A stretch of 64,000 nt of DNA from an uncultured Acetatifactor sp. (GTDB lineage: Bacteria > Bacillota > Clostridia > Lachnospirales > Lachnospiraceae). The DNA lies in the NCBI GenBank assembly GCA_910579755.1, contig CAJTVB010000014.1, forward strand, positions 1 through 64,000. The letters run 5' to 3'. Position 1 is the first letter of the stretch. Every line of letters starts with the position of its first letter. Of the stretch, positions 1-7,650 are shown one piece after another. The notes beneath the pieces were generated by a model. That model was not told where the DNA came from and did no database searches. It was given only the letters and a program-made list of their open reading frames with translations. Position numbers and translations under genes: made by a program.

Positions 1-284
1 CGCATGTGTCTGTTGTTTTTGTACGATATATGATGCTTGCAGTTACGCAGCGGTGTAATACCGATGACAAAACGGTTTGTGAATTGTTTTACCGTCTCAT
101 GGATGAACTGGATGATATCACTTTTAGTCAATCTATGAGGATTATCATAGATGCACTAATGGATACCGTAATGGAACATTTCCACATCACGGAACAACAG
201 CTGGAGGATTTCACTACCAGCTTTGTTCAGAGACTGCCAAAGTACATGCAAAAAGCATTGGAGTACGGTTCAGCGGCTGCCTAA
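1..284 (+). CDS. Transposase C-terminus (IS4-type DDE), cut by window edge
   Basis: The reading frame is already open at the first base, so only the last 93 or so residues of the protein lie in the window. The fragment is helical, with RYMMLAVTQR near its start and FVQRLPKYMQKALEY near its end. This resembles the C-terminal tail of Firmicute IS4-type DDE transposases, where an RYMML segment is followed by a helix pair and a QxLP-type end. The catalytic DDE core would lie upstream, outside the window. No terminal inverted repeat could be assigned in the 157 bases that follow. The assignment rests on remembered family similarity, not a search. It marks the left edge of an accessory region. Confidence 0.6.
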   Translation, partial: HVSVVFVRYMMLAVTQRCNTDDKTVCELFYRLMDELDDITFSQSMRIIIDALMDTVMEHFHITEQQLEDFTTSFVQRLPKYMQKALEYGSAAA

Positions 285-395
285 ATGTTATTTTATGACT
301 TAAAGTATTGATTTATCAAGGTGCAAAACCCATTTTTTATGTGGGAAGTTTGAGTATATAAGTTTTGGCAAATAGTGTAATTGTGATAAGATTAG

Positions 396-412
396 TTCAG
401 ACACTGTCTGAA
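396..412. repeat. 17-bp palindrome, left copy flanking the YhcG-type gene
   Basis: TTCAGACACTGTCTGAA is two perfect 8-bp arms around a central C, preceded by G and followed by a T-rich stretch. The same palindrome with central G recurs at 1496-1512, exactly 1100 bp away, just after the stop of the intervening gene. It could act as a hairpin, a regulator site or a recombination/excision boundary. Confidence 0.75.
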
Positions 413-441
413 TTTTTGAGCGCAAAGAAAGAGGTTTAAAA

Positions 442-1491
442 ATGTCAAAAAATGATGTTCAAATAGTCGTTGGCGATTCGGATTATGATGAACTATTAAG
501 AAGAGTTGGCGATGTGATACAAAAAGGCAGGAATTCCATTGCCACCGCTGTTAATAACGCAATAGTACAGTCGTACTGGGAGATAGGGCAGTATATTGTG
601 GAATATGAACAGAAAGGCCATGCTAAAGCAGAATATGGCTCTGATGTCCTTAATAGGCTATCAAGAGATATGACGGATCGGTTCGGTAAAGGATTTAGCC
701 GCAGCAATGTGTTTTATATGCGTAAAATATATTCGATTTATCCGCAACTGCAGCAACGCTCCAGTATTTTGAGCTGGAGTCATTATATTGAGCTCCTTAA
801 ATTGGATGATGAATTGGAGCGTTCGTTCTACGAGAAAGAATGCGAGTCCGAACATTGGGGCGTGAGAGAATTAAAGCGTCAAATGAAAAGTATGCTTTTT
901 CATAGGATAGCCTTGAGCTCTGATAAAAATGAAGTGATGCGTCTTGCAAGAGAAGGACAAGTTATTGAAAAGCCGGAGGATATCCTGAGGGAGCCATATG
1001 TATTTGAGTTTACAGGATTGCCGCAGTTACCTGTATATGGTGAAGATGATTTGGAGGAGGCTTTAGTCAGTAACCTCAGTCAGTTTTTCCTTGAACTGGG
1101 AAAAGGTTTTACTTATGTGGGCAGACAACAGAAGCTTGTTATTGCTGGTAGGACATATAAGGTTGATCTTGTGTTTTATCATAGGATTTTGAAATGTTTT
1201 GTGCTTGTGGATTTAAAACGAGGCGAGGTTCAGCATGAGGATATTGGGCAGATGAATTTTTACCTGAATTATTATCGTGAAGAGATGAATACCGAAGGAG
1301 ATACGGAACCTATCGGGATCGTGCTGGGAGCCTATCAGGACAAAGTGGTCATGCAGTACGCATTACAGAATATCACAAATCAGGTATTTGTAAGCAGATA
1401 CCAGCTATATCTTCCAGAAAGGGAGCAGCTAGAGGCAGAATTTCGGAGGCTTATGGATGGTGCGGAGTCTGACAAAGGCAGTGGTGATTAA
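442..1491 (+). CDS. YhcG/DUF1016-type PD-(D/E)XK nuclease
   Basis: This 349-residue protein matches the YhcG (DUF1016) layout. An N-terminal helical domain (about 1-170, with VQSYWEIGQYIVEYEQKG and a YMRKIY segment) precedes a C-terminal PD-(D/E)XK nuclease fold. In the nuclease the core is VDLVFYHRILKCFVLVDLKRG, around residues 238-258; the D, the later D-L-K and the following GQMNFYLNYY helix fit the fold. Family members are DNA nucleases of uncertain biological role, often found beside restriction systems or mobile DNA. AAAGAGG lies at good spacing before the ATG. The gene stands alone and is more AT-rich than the element genes after 2.4 kb. It is bracketed by identical palindromes at 396-412 and 1496-1512, so it may be a cassette. 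No methylase or specificity subunit is adjacent. Confidence 0.85.
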   Translation: MSKNDVQIVVGDSDYDELLRRVGDVIQKGRNSIATAVNNAIVQSYWEIGQYIVEYEQKGHAKAEYGSDVLNRLSRDMTDRFGKGFSRSNVFYMRKIYSIYPQLQQRSSILSWSHYIELLKLDDELERSFYEKECESEHWGVRELKRQMKSMLFHRIALSSDKNEVMRLAREGQVIEKPEDILREPYVFEFTGLPQLPVYGEDDLEEALVSNLSQFFLELGKGFTYVGRQQKLVIAGRTYKVDLVFYHRILKCFVLVDLKRGEVQHEDIGQMNFYLNYYREEMNTEGDTEPIGIVLGAYQDKVVMQYALQNITNQVFVSRYQLYLPEREQLEAEFRRLMDGAESDKGSGD

Positions 1492-1495
1492 AAAG

Positions 1496-1512
1496 TTCAG
1501 ACAGTGTCTGAA
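1496..1512. repeat. 17-bp palindrome, right copy; also terminator-like
   Basis: TTCAGACAGTGTCTGAA lies inside a longer dyad, AAAAAGTTCAGACA followed by its complement ending in CTTTTT. It could therefore also be a bidirectional Rho-independent terminator for the YhcG-type gene. It differs from the 396-412 copy only in the central base and the immediate flanks. Confidence 0.75.
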
Positions 1513-1548
1513 CTTTTTGGAATATCTATGGTATATGAGGACAAGGGT

Positions 1549-2358
1549 ATGAGTGGATTTTATGAGAATTATGTAAAGTTAATGGGTAATTTGATAGAAC
1601 CTGATAGAGCAACGCCATATAAAATCAATTACTTAAAAAAGATAATTAAAAATGATAAAGTATATAAATTTATCTCTTTTGAGGGGGATGCGTCTTTGGT
1701 TAGGACAAAAATTGAAACTTTGAAACAAGGGAAAATATGGTTTTCATTTTACAAAACACTAAATGATGAAACAGAATTTTATATGAACTATAACGCAAAG
1801 AATATCTCTCAAATTACAGGACGTAGCATAAATAATGTACATTTATTGGTAAATTATCTCACGGAGATGTATGATGTATATTCATTAACCTATGAGTATC
1901 AAAAAAGTATGTGGCAAGATTATGCTGCAGGTGGGAATGGCATTTGTATAGAATATAATGTAGGGGACTATGATTATTTATATCCTGTGGAGTATTTAGA
2001 AAAAACAGACATAGATTTTGAACAAATGATAATTTCGGCAATTACCGGTAAAAATCTTGCTCTTGCAATAATTCCTTAGGTAATTAAGAATCCGGTTAAT
2101 ATTACAGCTAACATGGATTCAACAAAAGAAAAAGAAGTCAGAATGCTTTATTGTCCATATGACTTAGCAGAACTTAACAGTGGACGAGTTGAAATGAATA
2201 TTAAAGAAAGGTTGCATTATAGAGGGATAGCAAAACCGTATACGGATTTTAAATTAAGTGTATCCAAAATCATTATTGGCAATAAATGCTGTTATGATAC
2301 GGTTAAGGAATTGGAAATTTTCTGTGATGCAAATGGAATTTCATATACATATCTATAA
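1549..2358 (+). pseudogene. DUF2971 protein interrupted by an in-frame TAG
   Basis: Read from ATG 1549 (GAGG eight bases upstream), the frame encodes a DUF2971-like protein. FISFEG is followed by LKQGKIWFSFYKTLND, the GKIWFS and N-D features of that family, and by MWQDYAAGGNGICIEY. A single TAG at 2077-2079 stops it. The same frame continues without any shift as VIKNPVNI... through EVRMLYCPYDL to TAA at 2356-2358, and both halves look like one protein. The simplest reading is a nonsense mutation or a base-call error; an earlier start near 1504 would lie inside the palindrome and is unlikely. DUF2971 proteins have no established biochemical role. The gene is AT-rich like its left neighbour and is probably accessory DNA. 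If the stop is real, a product of about 176 residues would be made. Confidence 0.75.
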
Positions 2359-2477
2359 GCTTAAATAAATGGTTTAACTAAATGTGTTATGATACCACAA
2401 AAATTGCAATACATAAAGATATAAAGAAGATATATTATGCCTTCAGGAAAACTATAAAACAAAAAAGGAGGCATGAA

Positions 2478-3635
2478 ATGTCAGAATATCAATTACAAAT
2501 CAAACAGGTGGTGGACTATCCACGCTGCCGTATTTACAGGCAGTTCGTCCAGTCACTGATCACGGACCAGGGCATTCGCACAGGCGGGGGCTCCGGTCTT
2601 TTTTATTTTACGGTGCTTTGCAGTTATGCGAATTTCCGTACATCCTACCGCCGCATAGACGGGATCAGCTACACGGTCTATCCCGGTGAGTGGATATGCA
2701 CTGTTAAGGAATTGGCTGGATGGTTCCGCACACACTTCCAGCACCAGGCGCTTGACATATTGGACGGGCTGCAGAAAAGGAACCTGATCTCGTACTTGCC
2801 ACTGGGGCGGGGAAAGGTGGTCAAGTATAAGATCCGGGACTGGAAAAAGCATAACACGGTACTGGATTACAACTGTCCATGCCAGAAGGACACGGGCTTT
2901 TTCTTTATGCCGTTCACGGTGGCAACGGAGATGGTGGGCGCCGGGCGGTGCTCTGAGATGGACATCCTGCTGGACCTGTGGATGTCAACCGTCTATAACG
3001 ATGGGCAGGTGCAGGGATCGGAGGCAGGCCCGGTAGTCTACCTGCGCAACGGCACTGGCAGCCCGCTGGTAAACTACGGAGAGCTGGCCGGGCGCTGGGG
3101 GATCTCAAGGACTACTGTGGGCAGGGTGCTGAAAAAATTTGAGAGGCTGGGTCATATATCTCTGATGGCATTTCTCGGCACAAAGGGCAGTGTCATTTAC
3201 CTGCAGAATTACCTGTCCACCATGTTCCAGATTTCTGATGTCCTGATCGACAAGGAGGAGGTTGCAATGAGTTTGAATATCAAGATCAGTCTGCCGGACA
3301 AGGACAGTGACAATGCCGTGGAAGAGGATGGCACCCCGGAGCCAGAGGTGTGCGTTTCAGAAGGACTGTCCAGCGTATCAAAATCACACATGGAGGCCCT
3401 GGTGAGGAAGGTGGCGGAAATCCTTGATTCACAAGGGGTTTCCTGTTTCCGATGCCCCAAAGTTAAGTACAAGTTATATCCTTTATCAGACGACTGGGAG
3501 GGAAAGTATTTATGCCGCCCACACGGGGTATCGGGCAGGCGCATTGGGATGGAGGTCTGCTGCGGAAATGGCGGACAGGTTTATACATTTGAGCTGATGC
3601 TCTCGCCTGCCGGCGGGAAGGAAATGGAGGGATGA
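2478..3635 (+). CDS. Winged-helix, replication-initiator-like element protein
   Basis: A 385-residue protein starts at ATG 2478, behind AAAAAAGGAGG. The open frame extends further upstream but has no ribosome site there. The N-terminal half has aromatic-rich segments (GSGLFYFTVLCSYANFR, ELAGWFRTHFQHQALDIL) consistent with a winged helix. A second HTH-like stretch, YGELAGRWGISRTTVGRVLKKF, lies near residues 195-220. The C-terminal third (about 280-385) is charged and then carries a cysteine-containing region. This arrangement resembles replisome-organiser or initiator-like proteins encoded at the head of Firmicute conjugative elements, but I do not recognise a named family. It is followed three bases later by the RinA-like gene and probably starts that operon. 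GC content rises sharply here relative to the genes before it. Confidence 0.6.
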   Translation: MSEYQLQIKQVVDYPRCRIYRQFVQSLITDQGIRTGGGSGLFYFTVLCSYANFRTSYRRIDGISYTVYPGEWICTVKELAGWFRTHFQHQALDILDGLQKRNLISYLPLGRGKVVKYKIRDWKKHNTVLDYNCPCQKDTGFFFMPFTVATEMVGAGRCSEMDILLDLWMSTVYNDGQVQGSEAGPVVYLRNGTGSPLVNYGELAGRWGISRTTVGRVLKKFERLGHISLMAFLGTKGSVIYLQNYLSTMFQISDVLIDKEEVAMSLNIKISLPDKDSDNAVEEDGTPEPEVCVSEGLSSVSKSHMEALVRKVAEILDSQGVSCFRCPKVKYKLYPLSDDWEGKYLCRPHGVSGRRIGMEVCCGNGGQVYTFELMLSPAGGKEMEG

Positions 3636-3638
3636 GGA

Positions 3639-4178
3639 ATGACGAAGAAACAGAGGGAGATGGACATTGCGGAGAATCCGCTGTATCACGACACATGGAA
3701 GCTGCTGAAGAAGTACCGGGATGTGGTCTGGAGCCTGGAGTTGTCGGTGCAGCAGGTGAGGAACAGGTTTGAGATCGAGTATGGCAGTTCCATCGAGGAC
3801 TTTCTGGAATCGGTGTACCTGGCGGGGGCGGACATTGCTGGTGGAGACATTGAACACCATGCCAAGTGTATAGAGCGCAGCCACAGGATGATCAAACTGC
3901 TGGACAGCTCCGTGGAGCTGCTCAGGAACAAGCACAAGAACGGGGAAATCTATTACTGGCTCCTGTACTACACATTCCTTTCCCCGCAGCAGATGAAGAA
4001 CGTGGAAGAGATCGTGGAGCAGCTGCGCCCCCATATCCGGGACATCAGCTTCCGCACCTATTACCGCAGGAGGCAGGAGGCGATAGAGGCGCTGAGTTCC
4101 ATTCTGTGGGGGTATACCTCCAAGGAGAGCATGGAGATTCTGGAGAAATTTGTGCCGGAAACGGGATCTGGCACATAA
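3639..4178 (+). CDS. RinA/ArpU-like (sigma-like) regulatory protein
   Basis: A 179-residue helical protein begins three bases after the previous stop, so the two genes are co-transcribed. The C-terminal part, with LSPQQMKNVEEIVEQL then FRTYYRRRQEAIEALSSILWG, looks like the sigma-70 region-4-like HTH of phage late regulators of the RinA/ArpU (DUF1492) type: a short helix, a positively charged recognition helix and an EALSxxLWG end. The N-terminal half is predicted to be a helical bundle containing SLELSVQQVRNRFEIEYG. By analogy it would activate transcription of element genes downstream, such as the pilin and transfer operon. This role is inferred from the likeness only. The start at 3639 follows GGAGGGATGAGGA. 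Confidence 0.55.
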   Translation: MTKKQREMDIAENPLYHDTWKLLKKYRDVVWSLELSVQQVRNRFEIEYGSSIEDFLESVYLAGADIAGGDIEHHAKCIERSHRMIKLLDSSVELLRNKHKNGEIYYWLLYYTFLSPQQMKNVEEIVEQLRPHIRDISFRTYYRRRQEAIEALSSILWGYTSKESMEILEKFVPETGSGT

Positions 4179-4324
4179 ATGGCACAGAAAGGCATGAAAT
4201 TGGCACAGGTTTGCTCTTTTACCGCAAATAAGGGTGTGTTAAACTGTGTATGTTGAAAATTGTACCCAGAACAAATCAGGGCAGAATCCGGCATCCTTTA
4301 CAGGGTGCTGTTTTTCTGCCGGGG

Positions 4325-4460
4325 AAAGGTCATGTCACATAAAAAGGGCATGGCCTTTCTTTATGCACACGGGCACCCCAAGGAAGAATGTCAGCTGAAG
4401 CTGACGGGGGCCCGGTGCGCGAGTAAGGAAGAAAGAGTCTTCCCTGCTCGATTGCCCAAA
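4325..4460 (+). ncRNA. Structured leader before the pilin gene, function unknown
   Basis: Several nested stems can be drawn by hand. Arms AAGGTCATG and CATGGCCTT form a first hairpin (about 4326-4358). GGGCA (4371-4375) pairs with TGCCC (4453-4457) as a closing stem. Inside it are GTCAGC-TGAA-GCTGAC (4390-4405), a CCCC/GGGG extension, and CGAG..GGAAGA-aagag-TCTTCC..CTCG (4420-4450). The block ends about 20 bases before the start of the pilin-like gene. It could be a cis-regulatory RNA or an attenuator. It does not match riboswitch consensus sequences that I know. Confidence 0.45.
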
Positions 4461-4481
4461 AATCATAAGGAGGTTGGTAAA

Positions 4482-4880
4482 TTGAAGAAAAAAGCAGACA
4501 AGTTCCAGAAAGAAACAGACAGGAGGAGGCACCGCAGGCTTCCTATAGCGCATGTAACCTATTGTGGGTTCCTTGCGGGTATGGGTTTCCTGGCCTTTAC
4601 ACAGTCGGTATATGCCGCCACGGATGTATGGACCAAGGCGAGCGAAATCATGCAGGACGTGTATAACCAGATCGTCCTCATTTCCACGGTGGCGGCCATT
4701 GTGACGGCGTCCGTGGCGTTGCTGCTGATGAATTTTTCCCGTTCAGGGCGCACGGTGGATGAGAGCCGGGCGTGGTTAAAGAGGATCTGCGTCACCTGGG
4801 TGGTGCTGAACGGCCTGGGATTCATCATGGCTTATGTCACTCCGTTCTTTACCGGCGGAAAATGGACGCCTACGCCTTAA
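4482..4880 (+). CDS. VirB2/TrbC-type conjugative pilin-like protein
   Basis: The start is taken at TTG 4482, placed after AAGGAGG with five-base spacing; the open frame upstream is the structured leader. The 132-residue product has a basic N-terminus, a first hydrophobic segment ending in an A-x-A-type cleavage region (YCGFLAGMGFLAFTQSVYAA), a short extracellular stretch, and two more transmembrane helices (IVLISTVAAIVTASVALLLM and WVVLNGLGFIMAYV). This is the layout of small VirB2/TrbC-like major pilin or channel proteins in Firmicute conjugative elements. The next gene is a truncated VirB6/TrbL-like membrane protein, which supports a type IV secretion context. With the rest of the transfer operon gone, the pilin probably has no machine to serve. 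Confidence 0.6.
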   Translation: MKKKADKFQKETDRRRHRRLPIAHVTYCGFLAGMGFLAFTQSVYAATDVWTKASEIMQDVYNQIVLISTVAAIVTASVALLLMNFSRSGRTVDESRAWLKRICVTWVVLNGLGFIMAYVTPFFTGGKWTPTP

Positions 4881-4901
4881 GGCTGGGAAAGGGGTGATTG
4901 T

Positions 4902-5078
4902 GTGGGTATTTTAGACGGCATTGTGGAGTGGATTGCAGAGCAGGTGATGCACGGCCTGGATCTGGTATCAACCTCGGTTCTGGGTGCGCTGGGGTGTGAC
5001 ATGTCCGTGTTCCTGCGCTACTTTCCGGCGGCGGAACTTTGTATGATTATTACCCGGATCATACGGCAGAATCTGTAA
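4902..5078 (+). pseudogene. VirB6/TrbL-like transfer membrane protein, 5' stump only
   Basis: GTG 4902 follows GGAAAGGGGTG and opens a frame reading VGILDGIVEWIAEQVMHGLD, then TSVLGALGCDMSVFLRYFPAAE. This is the characteristic amphipathic start of VirB6/TrbL-like polytopic proteins in Firmicute conjugative elements, which are normally several hundred residues long with many membrane helices. After FPAAE the sequence loses the family pattern and stops at codon 59. Everything that usually follows (VirB4, VirD4, relaxase, peptidoglycan hydrolase) is missing. A deletion or replacement boundary therefore lies near 5045, where the element meets the AT-rich islet at 5.1-7.5 kb. Confidence 0.65.
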
Positions 5079-5140
5079 ATTTATTAAAAGCAATCTGTCA
5101 AAAAGAAAGAGCTGTCTGAAAAAGCAGAGCAGTAAAAGAT

Positions 5141-5191
5141 ATACGGCTTGCGGGGCTGCTGTCATACGCAGTATCCTGTAAGCCGTATTTT
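5141..5191. terminator. Likely bidirectional terminator
   Basis: Arms ATACGGCTT (5141-5149) and AAGCCGTAT (5180-5188) enclose a loop with a GC-rich inner part. The right end runs into TTTTG and the left end, read on the minus strand, into TATCTTTT. It sits between the VirB6/TrbL-like stump and the end of the minus-strand retropepsin-like gene. Confidence 0.6.
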
Positions 5192-5195
5192 GTGA

Positions 5196-5774
5196 TTACA
5201 CTCCAAGGGGAGGCACTTTTTGGAGGCCAAAATGTTCATCCAGCATTTCCAGGTAATCAGAATCCATCCTGTCATAGGGACAGGCGAGAAAGACGGTTTT
5301 CCCGAGAATCCTGCTCTGCCCGATATGTATATCCATCTGGGACAGAAGATCCATGCCGACAAGGATGTTGCCGGTCCTGTCGTAACTGACCTTCACAGAG
5401 TCCTTTTTGAGGCAGATTCCTCCAAAGTCGATTTCCAGGGAGTCATGCTGGAAGGTCACAGACTGGAGCTCCATGTATTTCCCGGTTCTGAATTTCTCCT
5501 TGTCCGATTCCCGTTTTTCCTTTGAGTCATTGACGCCGAAAGAGATTTCTTTTTTGATGGCAGGGTCGGCACTGTCCGCCTGTTTCATCTGCTGGGCCTT
5601 TTCATTTGAAATACCGAGTTTCCTAACAGGTATGGATGTGTAGGGGCACCCGGTATCTATCTTCACATTTATATTTTCAATTTCTGTGATTCCAAGGCTT
5701 TTGATCGTCAGGTTTACGTCAGCCCGTATCTCGTTGCGCTGGTTCAGCTCAAGCAGGATGAATTTATTCTTCAT
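5196..5774 (-). CDS. Retropepsin-like aspartyl protease domain protein
   Basis: The 192-residue protein starts with MKNKFILLEL at 5774; a longer frame upstream overlaps the preceding gene and has no separate ribosome site. Residues 38-50 read VKIDTGCPYTSIPV, the D-T-G catalytic signature of retropepsin-like proteases. Residues 137-144 (ILVGMDLL) match the hydrophobic-G-x-D-hydrophobic pattern near the end of such domains. Like retroviral protease, a single D-T-G implies a homodimer. A lysine- and glutamate-rich insert (about 55-100) separates the halves. No signal peptide is visible, so it should be cytoplasmic. Its start codon lies within the end of the 85-residue gene at 5764-6021, suggesting translational coupling. 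The substrate is unknown. It is not part of a retroelement, since no reverse transcriptase is nearby. Confidence 0.7.
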   Translation of the reverse strand: MKNKFILLELNQRNEIRADVNLTIKSLGITEIENINVKIDTGCPYTSIPVRKLGISNEKAQQMKQADSADPAIKKEISFGVNDSKEKRESDKEKFRTGKYMELQSVTFQHDSLEIDFGGICLKKDSVKVSYDRTGNILVGMDLLSQMDIHIGQSRILGKTVFLACPYDRMDSDYLEMLDEHFGLQKVPPLGV

Positions 5775-6021
5775 AGTACATATCCCCCTCCAGTTCGAGG
5801 CTGTCGTTATACACGGGACACACGATATTCCCCTGGGCATATAATTTATCGGATTCAGCATTTGTCTCCTGGCCGATGAACTGTACCGTATACCCATCGG
5901 AATCCCTGTTTTTTACAAGCAGGATCCATATGTCATATATGTTGCTGAGCTGGTTCTTGTCCTTGATCTCCATGCCGATGTACAGGTCGTTTACTGTAAG
6001 CTTGCGTTCAGCTCTTTCCAT
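5764..6021 (-). CDS. Small hypothetical protein coupled to the retropepsin-like gene
   Basis: I do not recognise this 85-residue acidic protein. It begins MERAERKLTVNDLYIGMEIK at 6021, behind AAGGAAGGGAG on the minus strand. The pattern LTVNDLYIGMEI then DIWILLVKNRD, GYTVQFIGQE suggests a small beta-rich fold, like compact SH3-type or operon-partner proteins. Its 3' end overlaps the first codons of the retropepsin-like gene by 11 bases, so the two are almost certainly made together and may interact; the small protein could be the protease's target or inhibitor. That pairing is inference from gene order. Upstream it faces the DUF4238 gene across a 334-base divergent promoter region. Confidence 0.5.
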   Translation of the reverse strand: MERAERKLTVNDLYIGMEIKDKNQLSNIYDIWILLVKNRDSDGYTVQFIGQETNAESDKLYAQGNIVCPVYNDSLELEGDMYYEE

Positions 6022-6355
6022 AGAATGCGCTCCCTTCCTTTAGATTATGGAACAGAATGTAAATTGTGTTATTCAAAACGAATTACGGCTATTCTGCCAC
6101 TCTTGCTTACCTTTATTATATCCGATTTCACATGAAAAGTACATTGGAAATTTGCTTTCCTGCTGAATTGTGCGCCTGCTGAAAAGAATTGAATAATCTC
6201 TGCAGCTCAACTGTCGCTGATATTTTGCCCTGTTTGATATACCTCTTTTTTAAGTACGGGGATGTGTTTCAGATATACAATTCTATTGTTACCTATTGAG
6301 CAGACAGGTAAAACACGCTATAATGTTTACATGATCCCTTGAAAGGAGAGCTGCT
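6022..6355. other. Divergent AT-rich intergenic region
   Basis: This gap separates the minus-strand small-protein/retropepsin pair from the plus-strand DUF4238 gene. Apart from the plus-strand promoter at 6296-6324 and the ribosome site before GTG 6356, I see no gene, clear repeat or strong hairpin in it. Confidence 0.5.
6296..6324 (+). promoter_or_regulatory. Sigma-A-type promoter for the DUF4238 gene
   Basis: TTGAGC (6296-6301), a 17-base spacer and TATAAT (6319-6324) lie 31 bases before the GTG start. AAAGGAGAG precedes the start codon. Confidence 0.65.
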
Positions 6356-7498
6356 GTGGCATACGAAAACAATCACTATATTCCGCAATTTATCCTGCGG
6401 CAATTCGGCGATACAATCAATGTCTATAACACCCAGGAAGGAATGCTAAAGAAAAATCAGCAGACATATCAAATTTTTTCAGAAAGAAAAATATATCCTT
6501 CTGATCTTGAACGGGAAATCGGTAACAAATTGGAGTCTCCATTTGCAAAGCTATTCCACGATAAATTGACAAGTGGCGGTCCAGGCGCAAAGATAACTCT
6601 TACAAGAAAAGAATTACAACTGATGAAAAGATTCTATGTGCTTGAAACGATCCGTGTTTTGTCAATGAAAAGAACCTTTGGATTTGAACAAAACATTTCA
6701 TCATTGTATGCCTCATTCTTTCCCGGTTTTAGGGAAAGGAAAATTTCCAGCGAAACTCCAACCGATAGATGGCACAGAAACATTCAGGTAATCATTGAAT
6801 CCGAAAGTCTGGACACTGTAGATAAACATCCCTTGTGTACCTATGAAATACTGAAATGGGCACATATCTTCAAGTCAGGATATTTTGCTTTTTGGGATTG
6901 CTCTGATTCCGGCGTTGATTTTATCATATCGGATGCCGGAATGACATCAGAAGTTGAACCGGCCAAACTGAAAGATGGAATTGAACATACTAAAAAGGAT
7001 GAACTTTTCCGTCTGAGCGAAAGAGAAATGAACATACAAAAGAAAGCAGCGTACCCAAATATGTTGTATGCGCAATCGTTGTTTCATGAGAATTTTTATA
7101 TGTTTCCACTTTCCAAGGGCCGTATGATTGTTACCGTAAATCCGTTCTTCAGTTTGTATGATAATAAAACCAAACTGGCAAAACCGTCTGAGTGGCCTAC
7201 TGTCATTCAAAACCGCCGTTTGTTCGAAAAGAATATTGCTCCTAAACTTACGGTTATATTAGGGAAGCCACTATACAGGGATGATGACGAGTTTACATAT
7301 ACTGTACAACAAGTGAGCGCAACTGATGCGGAATATATAAATATGCTGATGCTTGACAGAGTTGAACATTATATGGGGTATGTTAACTGGAATGCCATAA
7401 GTTCAAGTATGAAAAGATACATAAGTTTTTATGATGAAATCAAGATGAGGCCGCCTGTAGATTACTCAAGTCTGCTCCAAAAATGTAATTGTGAGTAA
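6356..7498 (+). CDS. DUF4238 family protein
   Basis: The 380-residue protein starts at GTG 6356 behind GAAAGGAGAG. It opens with NHYIPQFILRQF, the hallmark of DUF4238 proteins, followed by an N-x-Y-N-type strand (INVYNTQEG) and the KIYPSDLEREIG region. The family has no proven biochemical function. Members are common on mobile DNA, and a role in host-element conflict is plausible but not shown. The body is AT-rich compared with the PcfJ region after 8 kb, and the gene has its own promoter and no operon partner. Together with the retropepsin pair it forms a 2.4-kb islet between two halves of a conjugative element. Confidence 0.75.
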   Translation: MAYENNHYIPQFILRQFGDTINVYNTQEGMLKKNQQTYQIFSERKIYPSDLEREIGNKLESPFAKLFHDKLTSGGPGAKITLTRKELQLMKRFYVLETIRVLSMKRTFGFEQNISSLYASFFPGFRERKISSETPTDRWHRNIQVIIESESLDTVDKHPLCTYEILKWAHIFKSGYFAFWDCSDSGVDFIISDAGMTSEVEPAKLKDGIEHTKKDELFRLSEREMNIQKKAAYPNMLYAQSLFHENFYMFPLSKGRMIVTVNPFFSLYDNKTKLAKPSEWPTVIQNRRLFEKNIAPKLTVILGKPLYRDDDEFTYTVQQVSATDAEYINMLMLDRVEHYMGYVNWNAISSSMKRYISFYDEIKMRPPVDYSSLLQKCNCE

Positions 7499-7650
7499 AT
7501 CCATTTTACTTCCCGCTTAGGCAGAGAGTTATGAGGGTAAGTTATTCGGCATAAGGCTATATGTACCCCACATAACTACTATATCTTGTGCAAACATCTT
7601 GACAAACCCCATATGTTGCGTTAATCTTATCTTGTGATTGATTTTTGTGC

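Noticed and set aside
442..1491. YhcG-type gene as part of a restriction-modification system
   Set aside because: No methylase, specificity or helicase subunit lies nearby; the next gene is a disrupted DUF2971 gene.
2077..2079. Amber codon read as pyrrolysine
   Set aside because: No pyrrolysine genes or downstream insertion structure are visible, and the protein is not a methylamine methyltransferase.
4325..4460. Cyclic di-GMP riboswitch before the pilin-like gene
   Set aside because: Structure is evident, but the conserved GEMM core sequences are not present.
5196..5774. Retropepsin as part of a retroelement or retron
   Set aside because: No reverse transcriptase, integrase of that class or long terminal repeats are nearby.
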